A DNA stretch of 64,000 nucleotides from Paenibacillus sp. BK033 (GTDB lineage Bacteria; Bacillota; Bacilli; Paenibacillales; Paenibacillaceae), in NCBI RefSeq assembly GCF_004345425.1, contig NZ_SLVP01000006.1, positions 114,049 to 178,048 of the forward strand. The letters run 5' to 3'. The notes under the pieces were generated by a model that saw only the letters and a list, made by a program, of their open reading frames with translations, ran no database searches and had not been told where the DNA came from. Below, one piece after another: positions 24,144-33,200 of the stretch. Positions within the stretch are counted from its first letter, which is position 1. Every line of letters begins with the position of its first letter. The position numbers were made by a program, and so were the translations under genes.

Positions 24144-25505
24144 ATGTCTACGCGATCGGATCAAACGAGGAATCGTCCCGACAAGCAGCGGCCAAGCAAA
24201 GCTTTAGTGCTCCAACCGGCGGCGGTGCGAACAAGTCAGCCGTCCGAATTATTACTGAAGGCGGATGAGCCTGAAACGCAGCGTCCTTCTGGCGTGACGC
24301 GGGAGAATGCCGACCGCGGGCAGCGGGGCAGCCAAACGCCGCCCGCTGGGCTACCCGTCCAATCCGCACCTACAAAGTCTGCCCAGCCTTCCGCCGGACA
24401 TACCGCCGGGAAACAGGTGGCGAAGCTTTCTTCCTTGCTTCGCTCCGCCGAGCAGGAAGGCTCCGGAAAAAGGGAGAAGGCAGGCGAATGGAAGTCCGTG
24501 ATATCCAAGTACGTGAACTTATATAACAAGGCCGAGACGGATCAGCATTATGCCGCTCTCGATGATTATATAGAAGACAAAGACCATTGCTTGAGGCTTC
24601 GTTACCGGCTTGAACGGCTGCGGGAAAGGGATCTGTACCGCGGCGTGCTTCCCGCCAGGGGCGAGACCAAGGCGGAGCTCATCAAGGTGAATGAATCCGC
24701 TGCCGAAGTATCCGTGCTAGTGAAGCTTCATATCAAAAGGCAGATGGAGCAGTCGGGGCTGTATTATCTGGAGGAGCGGACCGAAATCGAGCGGTTATGG
24801 CTGAATCAGTCGGGGGGCGCCTGGCGCATCTTCCGGATCGAGCCCGTCATTGCCGAGCGGAGACCGCGGTTTGGCGCTTCCGAATATACCGCGGCGGTGG
24901 AGGAGGAGCTGGATCAAATCCGCGAAGCATCGGTCTTCCGGTCAACTCCTTTTTTGAACCTGGACCAATATCCCCAGCTGAAGCAAAGGATAAAAGGCAT
25001 TCCCTATCGCCGCGAGCTGGCGGCGGCATACGCCGACCGGTGGTGGAACGAGGGGAATCCGGCTTACGAGGAATTCGAGGTGAACTGCACTAACTATATT
25101 TCCCAGTGTCTCTTTGCAGGCCACGCGCCTATGAACTATACTGGTAAAAGAGAAAGCGGCTGGTGGTACAAAGGCCGCAGCGGCGGCAAGGAATGGTGGA
25201 GCTACAGCTGGGCGGTGTCCAATGCGCTGACCCATTATTTATCCGGCAAACGCAATTCCGGCCTGCACGCGACCGTCGTTCAATCGGTGGAGGAGCTTCA
25301 GCTCGGCGATGTTATCACGTACGACTGGAACGGCGACAACCGGTACCAGCATAGCACCATCATAACCGCCTTCGATGCGGCGGGCATGCCGCTTGTAAAC
25401 GCGAATACGGTTCCTAGCCGGCACCGGTTCTGGGATTACCGGGACTCCTATGCTTGGACCGAGCAAACAAGATACCGTTTTTTTCATATTGCGGACCACT
25501 TCTAA
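24144..25505 (+). CDS. Protein with C-terminal amidase (Amidase_6) domain
   Basis: 453 residues from the ATG at 24144, preceded by GGGAGGGGTAGCC. The first 110 residues are rich in Gln, Pro, Ser and charged residues with no signal peptide. A middle domain (about 115-255) looks like a mixed alpha/beta module of unknown type. The last 170 residues match the putative amidase domain found in Bacillus YhbB-like proteins: nucleophile candidate Cys315 in NCTNYISQC and His403 in YQHSTII, with many Trp residues. The reaction is probably on peptides or peptidoglycan, by analogy to NlpC/CHAP-like papain folds. The missing signal peptide suggests a cytoplasmic or sporulation role; uncertain. Confidence 0.85.
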   Translation: MSTRSDQTRNRPDKQRPSKALVLQPAAVRTSQPSELLLKADEPETQRPSGVTRENADRGQRGSQTPPAGLPVQSAPTKSAQPSAGHTAGKQVAKLSSLLRSAEQEGSGKREKAGEWKSVISKYVNLYNKAETDQHYAALDDYIEDKDHCLRLRYRLERLRERDLYRGVLPARGETKAELIKVNESAAEVSVLVKLHIKRQMEQSGLYYLEERTEIERLWLNQSGGAWRIFRIEPVIAERRPRFGASEYTAAVEEELDQIREASVFRSTPFLNLDQYPQLKQRIKGIPYRRELAAAYADRWWNEGNPAYEEFEVNCTNYISQCLFAGHAPMNYTGKRESGWWYKGRSGGKEWWSYSWAVSNALTHYLSGKRNSGLHATVVQSVEELQLGDVITYDWNGDNRYQHSTIITAFDAAGMPLVNANTVPSRHRFWDYRDSYAWTEQTRYRFFHIADHF

Positions 25506-25529
25506 AAATAACATACCGGAGGATACCTA

Positions 25530-26657
25530 ATGGGGCAGAAAGTACACTTAGGGTTGATTTACGGAGGGAAGTCGGGAGAGCATGACGTATCGCTGCGGAC
25601 GGCATTTGCGGTGATGGGGGAGCTTGATTACGCAAAATATGAAATAACGCCGTTTTATATTACCAGGCTGGGCGAATGGAGAGTAGGCTCGATGCTAGGC
25701 GGGCAGCCGGGAGCCATTGACGAGCTGCGCCTTGCGCCCGTGGACGGGGCTCCGGTGCCGGTTGTGCCGGACCTTCCGCTTGCCCCGCTGCTGGACCGCT
25801 TGGCCGGCGGAACCCTGGCGGGCGGGGGACAGCCGATCGATGTTGTTTTCCCGCTGCTCCACGGTACCTTCGGCGAGGACGGGACGATTCAAGGCCTGCT
25901 CGAAATTGCGGACATCCCTTATGTCGGGGCGGGGGTTCTGGCCTCCGCCGCAGGGATGGACAAGATTACGATGAAGAAGATATTCGCCTACGAGGGTCTG
26001 CCGCAATGCGTCTTCCGGTATTTCAACCGGGCGCAGTGGGAGAAGGACGCCTCCTTTTTTATTATGGAATGCGAAGTCGCCTTGGGTTACCCGTGTTTTG
26101 TAAAGCCGTCCAACCTGGGCTCCAGCGTAGGCATATCCAAAGCCAAGAACCGCGATGAGCTGATCGCCGCAATCGATTTTGCCTTCCGGTTCGACCGCAG
26201 GGTTATCGTGGAGGAATTCGTCGATGCCAGGGAGATCGAAGTGAGCGTTCTCGGCAATGACGATCCGAAGATATCCGTACCCGGGGAAATAGCTCCGTCC
26301 AACGAGTTTTACGACTACAAGGCCAAGTATGTGGACGGCAAGTCCACTATTCATATCCCGGCGAATATCCCGAACAAGACCGCGGAGGCGGTGCGGGATA
26401 TGGCGCTTCGGGCATTCCTGGCGATTGACGGGGCAGGGCTCTCGCGGGTTGATTTCTTTCTTCGCAAGACGGACGGCCAGCTGTTCATTAACGAAGTGAA
26501 CACGATGCCGGGCTTTACGCCAATCAGCATGTACCCGCTGATGTGGAAGGAGTCGGGCATGCCGTACAAGGAGTTGCTGGATAAGCTGATCGAGCTGGCG
26601 TTTAAGCGCTACGCGGTTAGACAAACGATCGATTACGGCAGCAGCGGAGGCAACTAA
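25530..26657 (+). CDS. ddl: D-alanine--D-alanine ligase
   Basis: 375 residues of the ATP-grasp family, joining two D-Ala for the peptidoglycan stem peptide. Seen are GGKSGEHDVS near the N-terminus, LLHGTFGEDGTIQGLLE, PCFVKPSNLGSSVGISKA (ATP grip) and NEVNTMPGFTPISMYP near the C-terminus. The omega-loop stretch EFYDYKAKYVDG has the Tyr typical of D-Ala-D-Ala rather than D-Ala-D-lactate ligases. GGAGG precedes the ATG. It lies 24 bases after the amidase-domain gene, so both may be in one transcript. Confidence 0.96.
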   Translation: MGQKVHLGLIYGGKSGEHDVSLRTAFAVMGELDYAKYEITPFYITRLGEWRVGSMLGGQPGAIDELRLAPVDGAPVPVVPDLPLAPLLDRLAGGTLAGGGQPIDVVFPLLHGTFGEDGTIQGLLEIADIPYVGAGVLASAAGMDKITMKKIFAYEGLPQCVFRYFNRAQWEKDASFFIMECEVALGYPCFVKPSNLGSSVGISKAKNRDELIAAIDFAFRFDRRVIVEEFVDAREIEVSVLGNDDPKISVPGEIAPSNEFYDYKAKYVDGKSTIHIPANIPNKTAEAVRDMALRAFLAIDGAGLSRVDFFLRKTDGQLFINEVNTMPGFTPISMYPLMWKESGMPYKELLDKLIELAFKRYAVRQTIDYGSSGGN

Positions 26658-26702
26658 ACGAAACGATGCAAAAAATCGGACTACAGGGAAAGAGGGATAG
26701 AG

Positions 26703-27020
26703 ATGGGCTTTGCAACTGAGTTTAATTCCGTATGCAAATTCAAATCGGAGCAAGAGCTGTATGAATTGCTTGAATACGGCAGGGGCAAAATGGTGAAGAG
26801 CGGGTTCCGCGTCTTCCCGACCGGCCAGAAAGTAATCGCGTATACGCCTGACAACGAAGCGATTGCGATCGTACGCATTCTCGCGTCCATTGCGGAAATC
26901 AATTTCCAGGGCGAAGAAGTGACGGAGGTGGAGATGGAGCTGGTGCGCAAGCTGACGGAGGAGGAAGCGCGCATTCAGACGGCTCTCGCATACGAGATGT
27001 TTTTCGGAGAGAGGGTATAA
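26703..27020 (+). CDS. Small conserved-looking protein of unknown function
   Basis: 105 residues, not recognised. It is compact and charged with no signal peptide, Cys pair or membrane segment: FATEFNSVCKFKSEQELYEL, a central GQKVIAYTPDNEAIAIVRI beta stretch, and a helical C-terminus EMELVRKLTEEEARIQTALA. GGGATAGAG precedes the ATG. It starts 45 bases after ddl, and its stop abuts the start of uvsE. Coupling to a UV repair nuclease raises the possibility of a DNA-repair accessory role, but nothing in the sequence proves it. Confidence 0.8.
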   Translation: MGFATEFNSVCKFKSEQELYELLEYGRGKMVKSGFRVFPTGQKVIAYTPDNEAIAIVRILASIAEINFQGEEVTEVEMELVRKLTEEEARIQTALAYEMFFGERV

Positions 27021-28043
27021 TTGATTATGATCGTCCGGTTCGGATTTGTCGCCATGAGCACGATTCTAGAGAATGCTTCGCCGTCTCGGACGATGACGTT
27101 CGCGAATTTCAGCAAGCTGAATGACAGAGAAGCCGGCATAAGGAAATTGGAGCGGATTGCCGAGGAAAATTTGCATAACACGCTCCGGATCATGAAGCAT
27201 GCCAATGCCCATGATATTCATATGTACCGCTTCTCCTCCAAGCTGATACCGCTGGCAACGCATGAAGATCTCTTGGACTGGGATCCGTTCCCCGTCCTTC
27301 GTCCGTCGATGAAGGAGATTGGCGACTATGCGAAAAAAACGGGAATGAGGACTTCCTTCCATCCCGATCATTTCTGCGTATTCAGCACGAATCGGCCCGA
27401 TGTTCTGGTCAAATCGGAACGGGATCTCGATTATCATATACGGATGCTTGAAGGGATGGAGCTGCCGGAAACGGTAAAATGCAATATCCACATGGGCGGC
27501 GCCTATGGCGATAAGAAGCTGTCCGGCGAGCGCTTCATCCGGCAGTTTGGCGCATTGTCTGACCGGTACAAGCATCGGGTTACACTCGAAAACGACGATA
27601 AAACGTTTGATGCCAGGGAAACGATTGCCGCTGCCGAAGCTGTTGGCGTTCCCATGGTCCTCGACATCCACCATCATGCCGTGAACAGCGGGGATGTTAC
27701 GATGGACGAGCTTTCCGCCGGTCTATGGCCGAGGATTGCCCGAACGTGGACGCTGGAGGAGCAGCGTCTTGGCCTGGAAGAAGGAGGGCTTCCGCCCAAA
27801 ATCCATGCTTCGAGTCCAAAAAGCCTATCCGATCCCCGGGGGCATGCCGATGGCGTGGAGCCGGAGCCGCTGGTGCAATTCCTCCGGAGCGTTGCCGCTG
27901 CAACGCCGCGGATTGACTGCATGCTGGAGGCGAAAAACAAGGATGCCGCGCTGCTCCAGCTGATGGAGGACTTAAAGGAAATGGCCGCCCAAGGAAACGG
28001 AATCCGGATTCTGGACGGCGGTACCGTGGAGATTGAACCTTAA
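27021..28043 (+). CDS. uvsE: UV DNA damage endonuclease
   Basis: About 340 residues, an excision-repair enzyme that nicks DNA 5' of UV photoproducts. The TIM-barrel metal ligands sit in conserved boxes: RFSSKLIPLATH, TSFHPDHFCVFST, NIHMGGAYGDK, TLENDDKTF, LDIHHHAV and KIHASSPK. The start may be TTG 27021, at 6 bases from GAGAGGG and touching the preceding stop, or ATG 27027, which gives the common MIVRFGFVAMS beginning. It is translationally coupled to the 105-residue protein upstream. Confidence 0.93.
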   Translation: MIMIVRFGFVAMSTILENASPSRTMTFANFSKLNDREAGIRKLERIAEENLHNTLRIMKHANAHDIHMYRFSSKLIPLATHEDLLDWDPFPVLRPSMKEIGDYAKKTGMRTSFHPDHFCVFSTNRPDVLVKSERDLDYHIRMLEGMELPETVKCNIHMGGAYGDKKLSGERFIRQFGALSDRYKHRVTLENDDKTFDARETIAAAEAVGVPMVLDIHHHAVNSGDVTMDELSAGLWPRIARTWTLEEQRLGLEEGGLPPKIHASSPKSLSDPRGHADGVEPEPLVQFLRSVAAATPRIDCMLEAKNKDAALLQLMEDLKEMAAQGNGIRILDGGTVEIEP

Positions 28044-28050
28044 GCGATAG

Positions 28051-28106
28051 CACCGTCAAGTACCGCCGCAACAGGACGGCGGAAGTTGCTTGGCGGTGTT
28101 ATTTTT
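28051..28106 (+). terminator. Terminator after uvsE
   Basis: A two-tier hairpin: CACCGTCAAG with CTTGGCGGTG, and inside it CCGCCG with CGGCGG. TTATTTTTG follows. Confidence 0.85.
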
Positions 28107-28253
28107 GAATTTTGAGCGTTTATAACAGGGCTTAGAATTCTCCGGATTGAAACGCGCTCTCCCGCCAATAGGGCAGAGGGAGACCCTTTTCATCTTGTGC
28201 AACTACATCATTTTTGGGGTCACATTGAGCCGGAAAGCGGTGAAGGTATCGTG

Positions 28254-29072
28254 TTGGAATGGATTCTTCTTGTGCTGCTTGGCGTTGTTGCAGCGATGTT
28301 TGGCAGTATAGTAGGTCTAGGCGGCGGTATTATTATCGTACCGGTGCTTATGCTGCTGGGACCGCAGCTGACGGGGGGCGAGATCAGCCATGCCACGGCA
28401 GTGGGCACCTCGCTGACGATGCTTATCGTGACGGCGCTTGCCTCCACGCTGAGCTATGCGAAGAAGAAGCTGGTCGATTTCAAGAGCGGTTGGCTGTTCT
28501 TTATTACAAGCGGGCCTGCCGCCATGATCGGTTCCGCGCTGACCAGCCGGTTTCAAGGCGCTGCCTTTTCGCTGTCCTTCGGTATTTTTATGCTGCTTAT
28601 GGCCGGTCTGCTCGTAGCGCGCGATTATTTGAAGCCCATCAACCGGGAATGGCCGATCGAGCGTACGATTATAGATGCGAAGGGGCAGGAGCATACGTAC
28701 GGTTATGCGATTGTTCCCGCGCTGGCTATCGGGTTTGCCGTGGGTCTCATATCCGGTTTGTTTGGCATAGGCGGCGGTTCCCTGTTTGTTCCGCTTATGG
28801 TGCTTCTGTTCCGTTTCCCGCCGCATACGGCGACCGCAACGTCTATGTTTGTCATTTTTCTTTCTTCGATACTGGGGAGCGGGATGCACGGCTGGCTGGG
28901 GGAAATCAATTACTGGATCGTGCTGGCGCTGGTGCCTGGCGCCTGGATCGGCGGCAAGCTTGGAGCCATCATCGCGGGTCGGATGAGCGGAAAAGGGCTG
29001 CTCTGGCTGTTGCGGGTTACGCTGCTCCTGCTGGCCGCCCAATTAATCTACGAGGGTTTGACGAAGCTTTAA
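28254..29072 (+). CDS. Sulfite exporter TauE/SafE family permease
   Basis: About 272 residues with about eight transmembrane helices in two halves. Each half begins with the family's glycine-rich motif: VGLGGGIIIVPVL near 20 and FGIGGGSLFVPLMVL near 178. TauE/SafE proteins move sulfite, sulfoacetate or other organosulfur anions, and some act on other anions. The start is chosen at TTG 28254 (GAAGGT 6 bases upstream, giving MEWILLVLLG); GTG 28251 and TTG 28197 are possible. It stands alone; no sulfur gene is adjacent, so the substrate is open. Confidence 0.88.
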   Translation: MEWILLVLLGVVAAMFGSIVGLGGGIIIVPVLMLLGPQLTGGEISHATAVGTSLTMLIVTALASTLSYAKKKLVDFKSGWLFFITSGPAAMIGSALTSRFQGAAFSLSFGIFMLLMAGLLVARDYLKPINREWPIERTIIDAKGQEHTYGYAIVPALAIGFAVGLISGLFGIGGGSLFVPLMVLLFRFPPHTATATSMFVIFLSSILGSGMHGWLGEINYWIVLALVPGAWIGGKLGAIIAGRMSGKGLLWLLRVTLLLLAAQLIYEGLTKL

Positions 29073-29249
29073 CACTACGGTAATATTTTAAAAATATACG
29101 AAGTATACATTACCTCTATAACAACTTGCGCGAAACTTGCAGAGGAAGTCATTCGTATAAGATATGAACATGCCATTTTTTTAAAAAAGCATTGTGAAAA
29201 GCTAGAGGCTGGGTTTAGTAAAATTATGATGAGAGTAGAGTGATGGACT

Positions 29250-30107
29250 GTGACTGTAAGTGATCAGCAGGGCACCGTCGTCGGAGGCAAAAGCTTCGCC
29301 GCCGTGGCGATTAACTGCGCGGCTAAGGCTGGAGAATGGATTAAGTCTAAGCTAGGAAACTATGAGAAGCTTGATATAAAGTATTCCGCTCACGATTTGG
29401 TGACGGAAGTGGACAAAGGCTCGGAGACGCTGATCAAGCGTCTTGTGCTGACGCATTTCCCTCATCATTCCTTCCTCGGGGAGGAAGGCGTTGAGCCGGG
29501 GCCGGAAGCATCCGCGCGCGCGCTGGAGGAAGTAAGCGAGGCCGAGTATTTATGGATTGTCGACCCGATTGACGGGACGACCAATTTCGTGCACGGCTTT
29601 CCGTTCTTTGTAGTATCCATTGCGCTTGCCCATAAAGGCGAGGTTATTCTTGGCGTTGTCTATGATCCGATGCGCGACGAGCTGTTTATTGCCGAGAAGG
29701 GTAAAGGAGCTTACGTGCACGGCAAGCGGATGAGCGTATCCCAAGAGGATAGCCTGAAGACGAGTCTTATTGCTACGGGCTTCCCGGCAGACGCGGGTTA
29801 TGCGCTGCCGCTTAACATGAAAGGGCTGCAGGCGCTGGCGCCGCAGGTCCGCAATATCCGCTCGGGCGGTTCGGCTGCGCTTCATATGGCTTATGTCGCG
29901 GCCGGCCGGTTAAGCGGCTTCTGGGAGATTGGCCTGAACAGCTGGGATCTTGCGGCAGGCGCGCTGCTCATTCAGGAGTCCGGCGGCATCGTAACCGATA
30001 CGCTAGGGCAGCCGTACAATCTGGGCGTCCGCAACGTCGCAGCCTCCAACGGCAAGGTGCATCGATCCTTCCTTGACGCGCTTGCGGCAGCGGATGCCGT
30101 GAAATAA
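29250..30107 (+). CDS. Inositol monophosphatase family protein
   Basis: 285 residues of the Mg-dependent, Li-sensitive phosphatase superfamily. Metal sites: Glu78-Glu79 in LGEEG, Asp105 and Asp108 in VDPIDGTTNFVHGFP, and the C-terminal SWDLAAGALLIQESGG. Substrates in the family include inositol-1-phosphate, histidinol phosphate, 3'-phosphoadenosine phosphate and others; which one applies here is not clear. The start is GTG at 29250, with only a weak upstream site. The 177 bases before it are AT-rich with no gene. A strong terminator follows. Confidence 0.93.
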   Translation: MTVSDQQGTVVGGKSFAAVAINCAAKAGEWIKSKLGNYEKLDIKYSAHDLVTEVDKGSETLIKRLVLTHFPHHSFLGEEGVEPGPEASARALEEVSEAEYLWIVDPIDGTTNFVHGFPFFVVSIALAHKGEVILGVVYDPMRDELFIAEKGKGAYVHGKRMSVSQEDSLKTSLIATGFPADAGYALPLNMKGLQALAPQVRNIRSGGSAALHMAYVAAGRLSGFWEIGLNSWDLAAGALLIQESGGIVTDTLGQPYNLGVRNVAASNGKVHRSFLDALAAADAVK

Positions 30108-30138
30108 CAGGCATTTTATTCGTAAATAGAGTTTGTTA

Positions 30139-30172
30139 AAGAACCGGCTATCGGCGATAGCCGGTTCTTTTC
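30139..30172 (+). terminator. Terminator after the inositol monophosphatase family gene
   Basis: AGAACCGGCTATC pairs perfectly with GATAGCCGGTTCT around GGC, followed by TTTTC. Confidence 0.92.
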
Positions 30173-30296
30173 GTGCGCGTGGCAGTACTATAGCGCTATA
30201 AATGATAGAATAGGTCGTAGGTATAATATATTAGTTCGTTGGTATGGTATATGATACTGTTTAGCATTATCGTATATTGTCATATTTGAGGATGGG

Positions 30297-33200
30297 ATGG
30301 GTCAGGCGATGGGTAGGAACAACTGGGGAAATGCAATCAGTCGTCATGCATTAAACAGGAAGATAGCAATGGTATTAATCTTCGCAATAGTAGCAGGTCT
30401 GCTGCCGGCATATGGTAAAGCCCTCGCAAGCGGGGGGACGGACGCGCTGGAGGGCTTGTCCTGGGTAGCAAAGCCGTCGGGCTCGACCGATTCTACGGAT
30501 TCATTCCGTACGGCGGCTTACGGCAACGGAACGATCGTTGCAACAGGTACCCCGCCAATGCCGTTTATAAGCAGCAATCAAGGGGATATGCACGCTGGAA
30601 GCTTGTACCGCACTTCAACAACGGGCGCGGCATGGACGGCGCTGTCTACGGGCAATCACGAGATTAGAGGCCTGGTATACGGCGGCCCCGCTAATTTTGT
30701 GGGAGTGGGTTATTCCCAGTACATAATGTACGGTCAACAGAGCTATCACGGGAAGATAATGACCTCCAATGACGGGGTGAATTGGAGTTCGATTACGCCT
30801 CCCGGCGAGTCGGGAGAAACGCTGTACGGCGTAGCTTACGGCAGCGCGGGTTACGTAGCGGTTGGCGCGAGCAACGACATCAACTTCAATCAGACGCAAA
30901 CGATTTTGACCTCAAGCAACGGGTATTCGTGGAGCCAGCAAGTGCTGACAAGCGGGGCGCTTAATGCGGTAGCATTCGGCGGAGGGACCTATGTCGCGGT
31001 TGGCAGCGGAGGGACGATACTGAGTTCATCCAATGGCGCAAACTGGACGCCGCAAAGCTCGGGTGTTGCAACGGCATTGCGGGGAGTTACATACGGCAAC
31101 GGACTATTCGTTGCGGTCGGAAGCAGCGGCAAAATGCTTACGTCACCTGACGGAGCGAACTGGACTTCCGTTACTCCGCCGGTTAGTGGCACGTTCTACG
31201 GAGCCGCATTCGGGGATGGCACGTTTGTAGTCGTTGGCGGCAACGGTACGATTCTAAGCTCGCCGGACGGGCAGAACTGGCAGCAGCGCGCAAGCGGCAC
31301 GACAGCTGTCCTGTACGGAGCCGCGTACGTCAACGGTGAGTTTATGGCGCTTGGCTCGAACGGCACGATTCTTATGGCGCAGCATAAGCTCACCTATACG
31401 GCGGACTCGAACGGTACGATTAGCGGCAATGCGGCGCAAGGCGTACGGACGGGCGGAAGCGGGACTGAGGTAACGGCCGTAGGAAATACCGGTTACCATT
31501 TCGTCAATTGGAGCGATAACTATGCTTACGCAAACCGGAAGGAAAACGATATAACCGGGGATGTCAGCGTAGCCGCTAGTTTTGCAATCAACGTCTATGA
31601 GCTCACTTATGCGGCTGGCCCGAACGGCAGCCTTACGGGGGAGGTATCCCAATCGGTCACGCATGGCGGGAATGCCACAACCGTAACGGCCGTAGCGAAC
31701 CCGGGCTATCACTTCGTAAGCTGGAGCGACGGCAATACGAATGCAAGCCGGGTGGACAGCAATGTGACGGGAAATTTGGACGTCACCGCGCAGTTTGCGA
31801 TCGATACGTTTAAGCTTACATATACGGCAGACACGGGTGGAAGCATTGACGGGCAAGCATCGCAGGTGCAGACCGTCGATTTCGGTTCCGACGGTCAAGC
31901 CGCAACGGCAATGCCGGATACGGGTTATCATTTCGTAAGCTGGAGCGATGGGGCAGAGACTGCCACTCGCGTGGACCGCGATGTGAAAGCGGACAAAAGC
32001 GTATCGGCCAGCTTTGCGATTAACGAGTATACGCTGACTTATGCAGCTGAGGCAGGCGGGACCTTGGACGGCCAGACTTCCCAGACGGTCACGCATGGCT
32101 CCAATGGCAGCGAAGTAACGGCAGTACCCAACCCGGGTTACAGCTTTATCGGCTGGAGCGACGGCGTTGCGACGGCATCCCGGACAGATCTCGCAGTGGT
32201 GTCTAACAAAAGCGTAACGGCGGCTTTTACCATTAATAAATATACGCTGACCTACACGGCAGGCACCGGGGGAAGCATTAACCAGGATGCTGCTCAAGCC
32301 GTCGATTACGGAACAGACGGCAAGACGGTAACGGCGGTAGCGGGCACGGGTTACCATTTTGTAGGCTGGAGCGATGGCGTATTGACGGCATCCCGCCAAG
32401 AGAAAAATGTCCAAGCTGACGTTGCGGTAACGGCGGAATTCGCGATTGACCAATACGAATTGACTTATACCGCAGGAGCGCACGGAACACTGACTGGCGC
32501 TAAGCTCCAAACGGTGGCACACGGCTCGGATGGTACGGCAGTAACGGCGACGGCGGATACGGGCTATCATTTTGTCCGTTGGAGTGACGGCGTAACGACG
32601 GCTAGTCGTACGGACTTGAACGTGACCGGCAATTTGAACGTCACGGCGGAATTCGCGATCGATACGTTTAAGCTCATTTATTCCGCGGGAGCAGGAGGAA
32701 GCGTGACCGGAGCGGCAGCGCAGGACGTCAATTACGGAGCCGATGGTACGGAAGTAACGGCAAAGCCGGCGATTGGCTATCATTTCATCGGCTGGAGCGA
32801 CGGCGTTCAGACGGATACCCGTCAGGATACCGGAATTGTGGCTGACGTGAACGTAACGGCCCATTTCGCGATGAACGAATATACGTTAACTTATGCGGCA
32901 GGCGATCACGGAACATTGACCGGCGATAAGCTCCAAACGGTGGCACACGGCTCGGATGGCACGGCAGTAACGGCGACGGCGGATACGGGCTATCATTTTG
33001 TCCGTTGGAGTGACGGCGTAACGACGGCTAGTCGTACGGACTTGAACGTGACCGGCAATCTGATCGTCACGGCGGAATTCGCGATCGATACGTTTAAGCT
33101 CACCTATTCCGCGGGAGTGGGAGGGAGCGTGACCGGAGCGGCAGCGCAGGACGTCAATTACGGAGCCGATGGTACGGAAGTAACGGCAGAGCCTGCGATT

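Noticed and set aside
31254..32864. 536-residue minus-strand open frame opposite the InlB repeats
   Set aside because: It arises from the repeated codon pattern of the real gene; no start site, no recognisable domain, and the plus-strand protein has a signal peptide and SLH domains.
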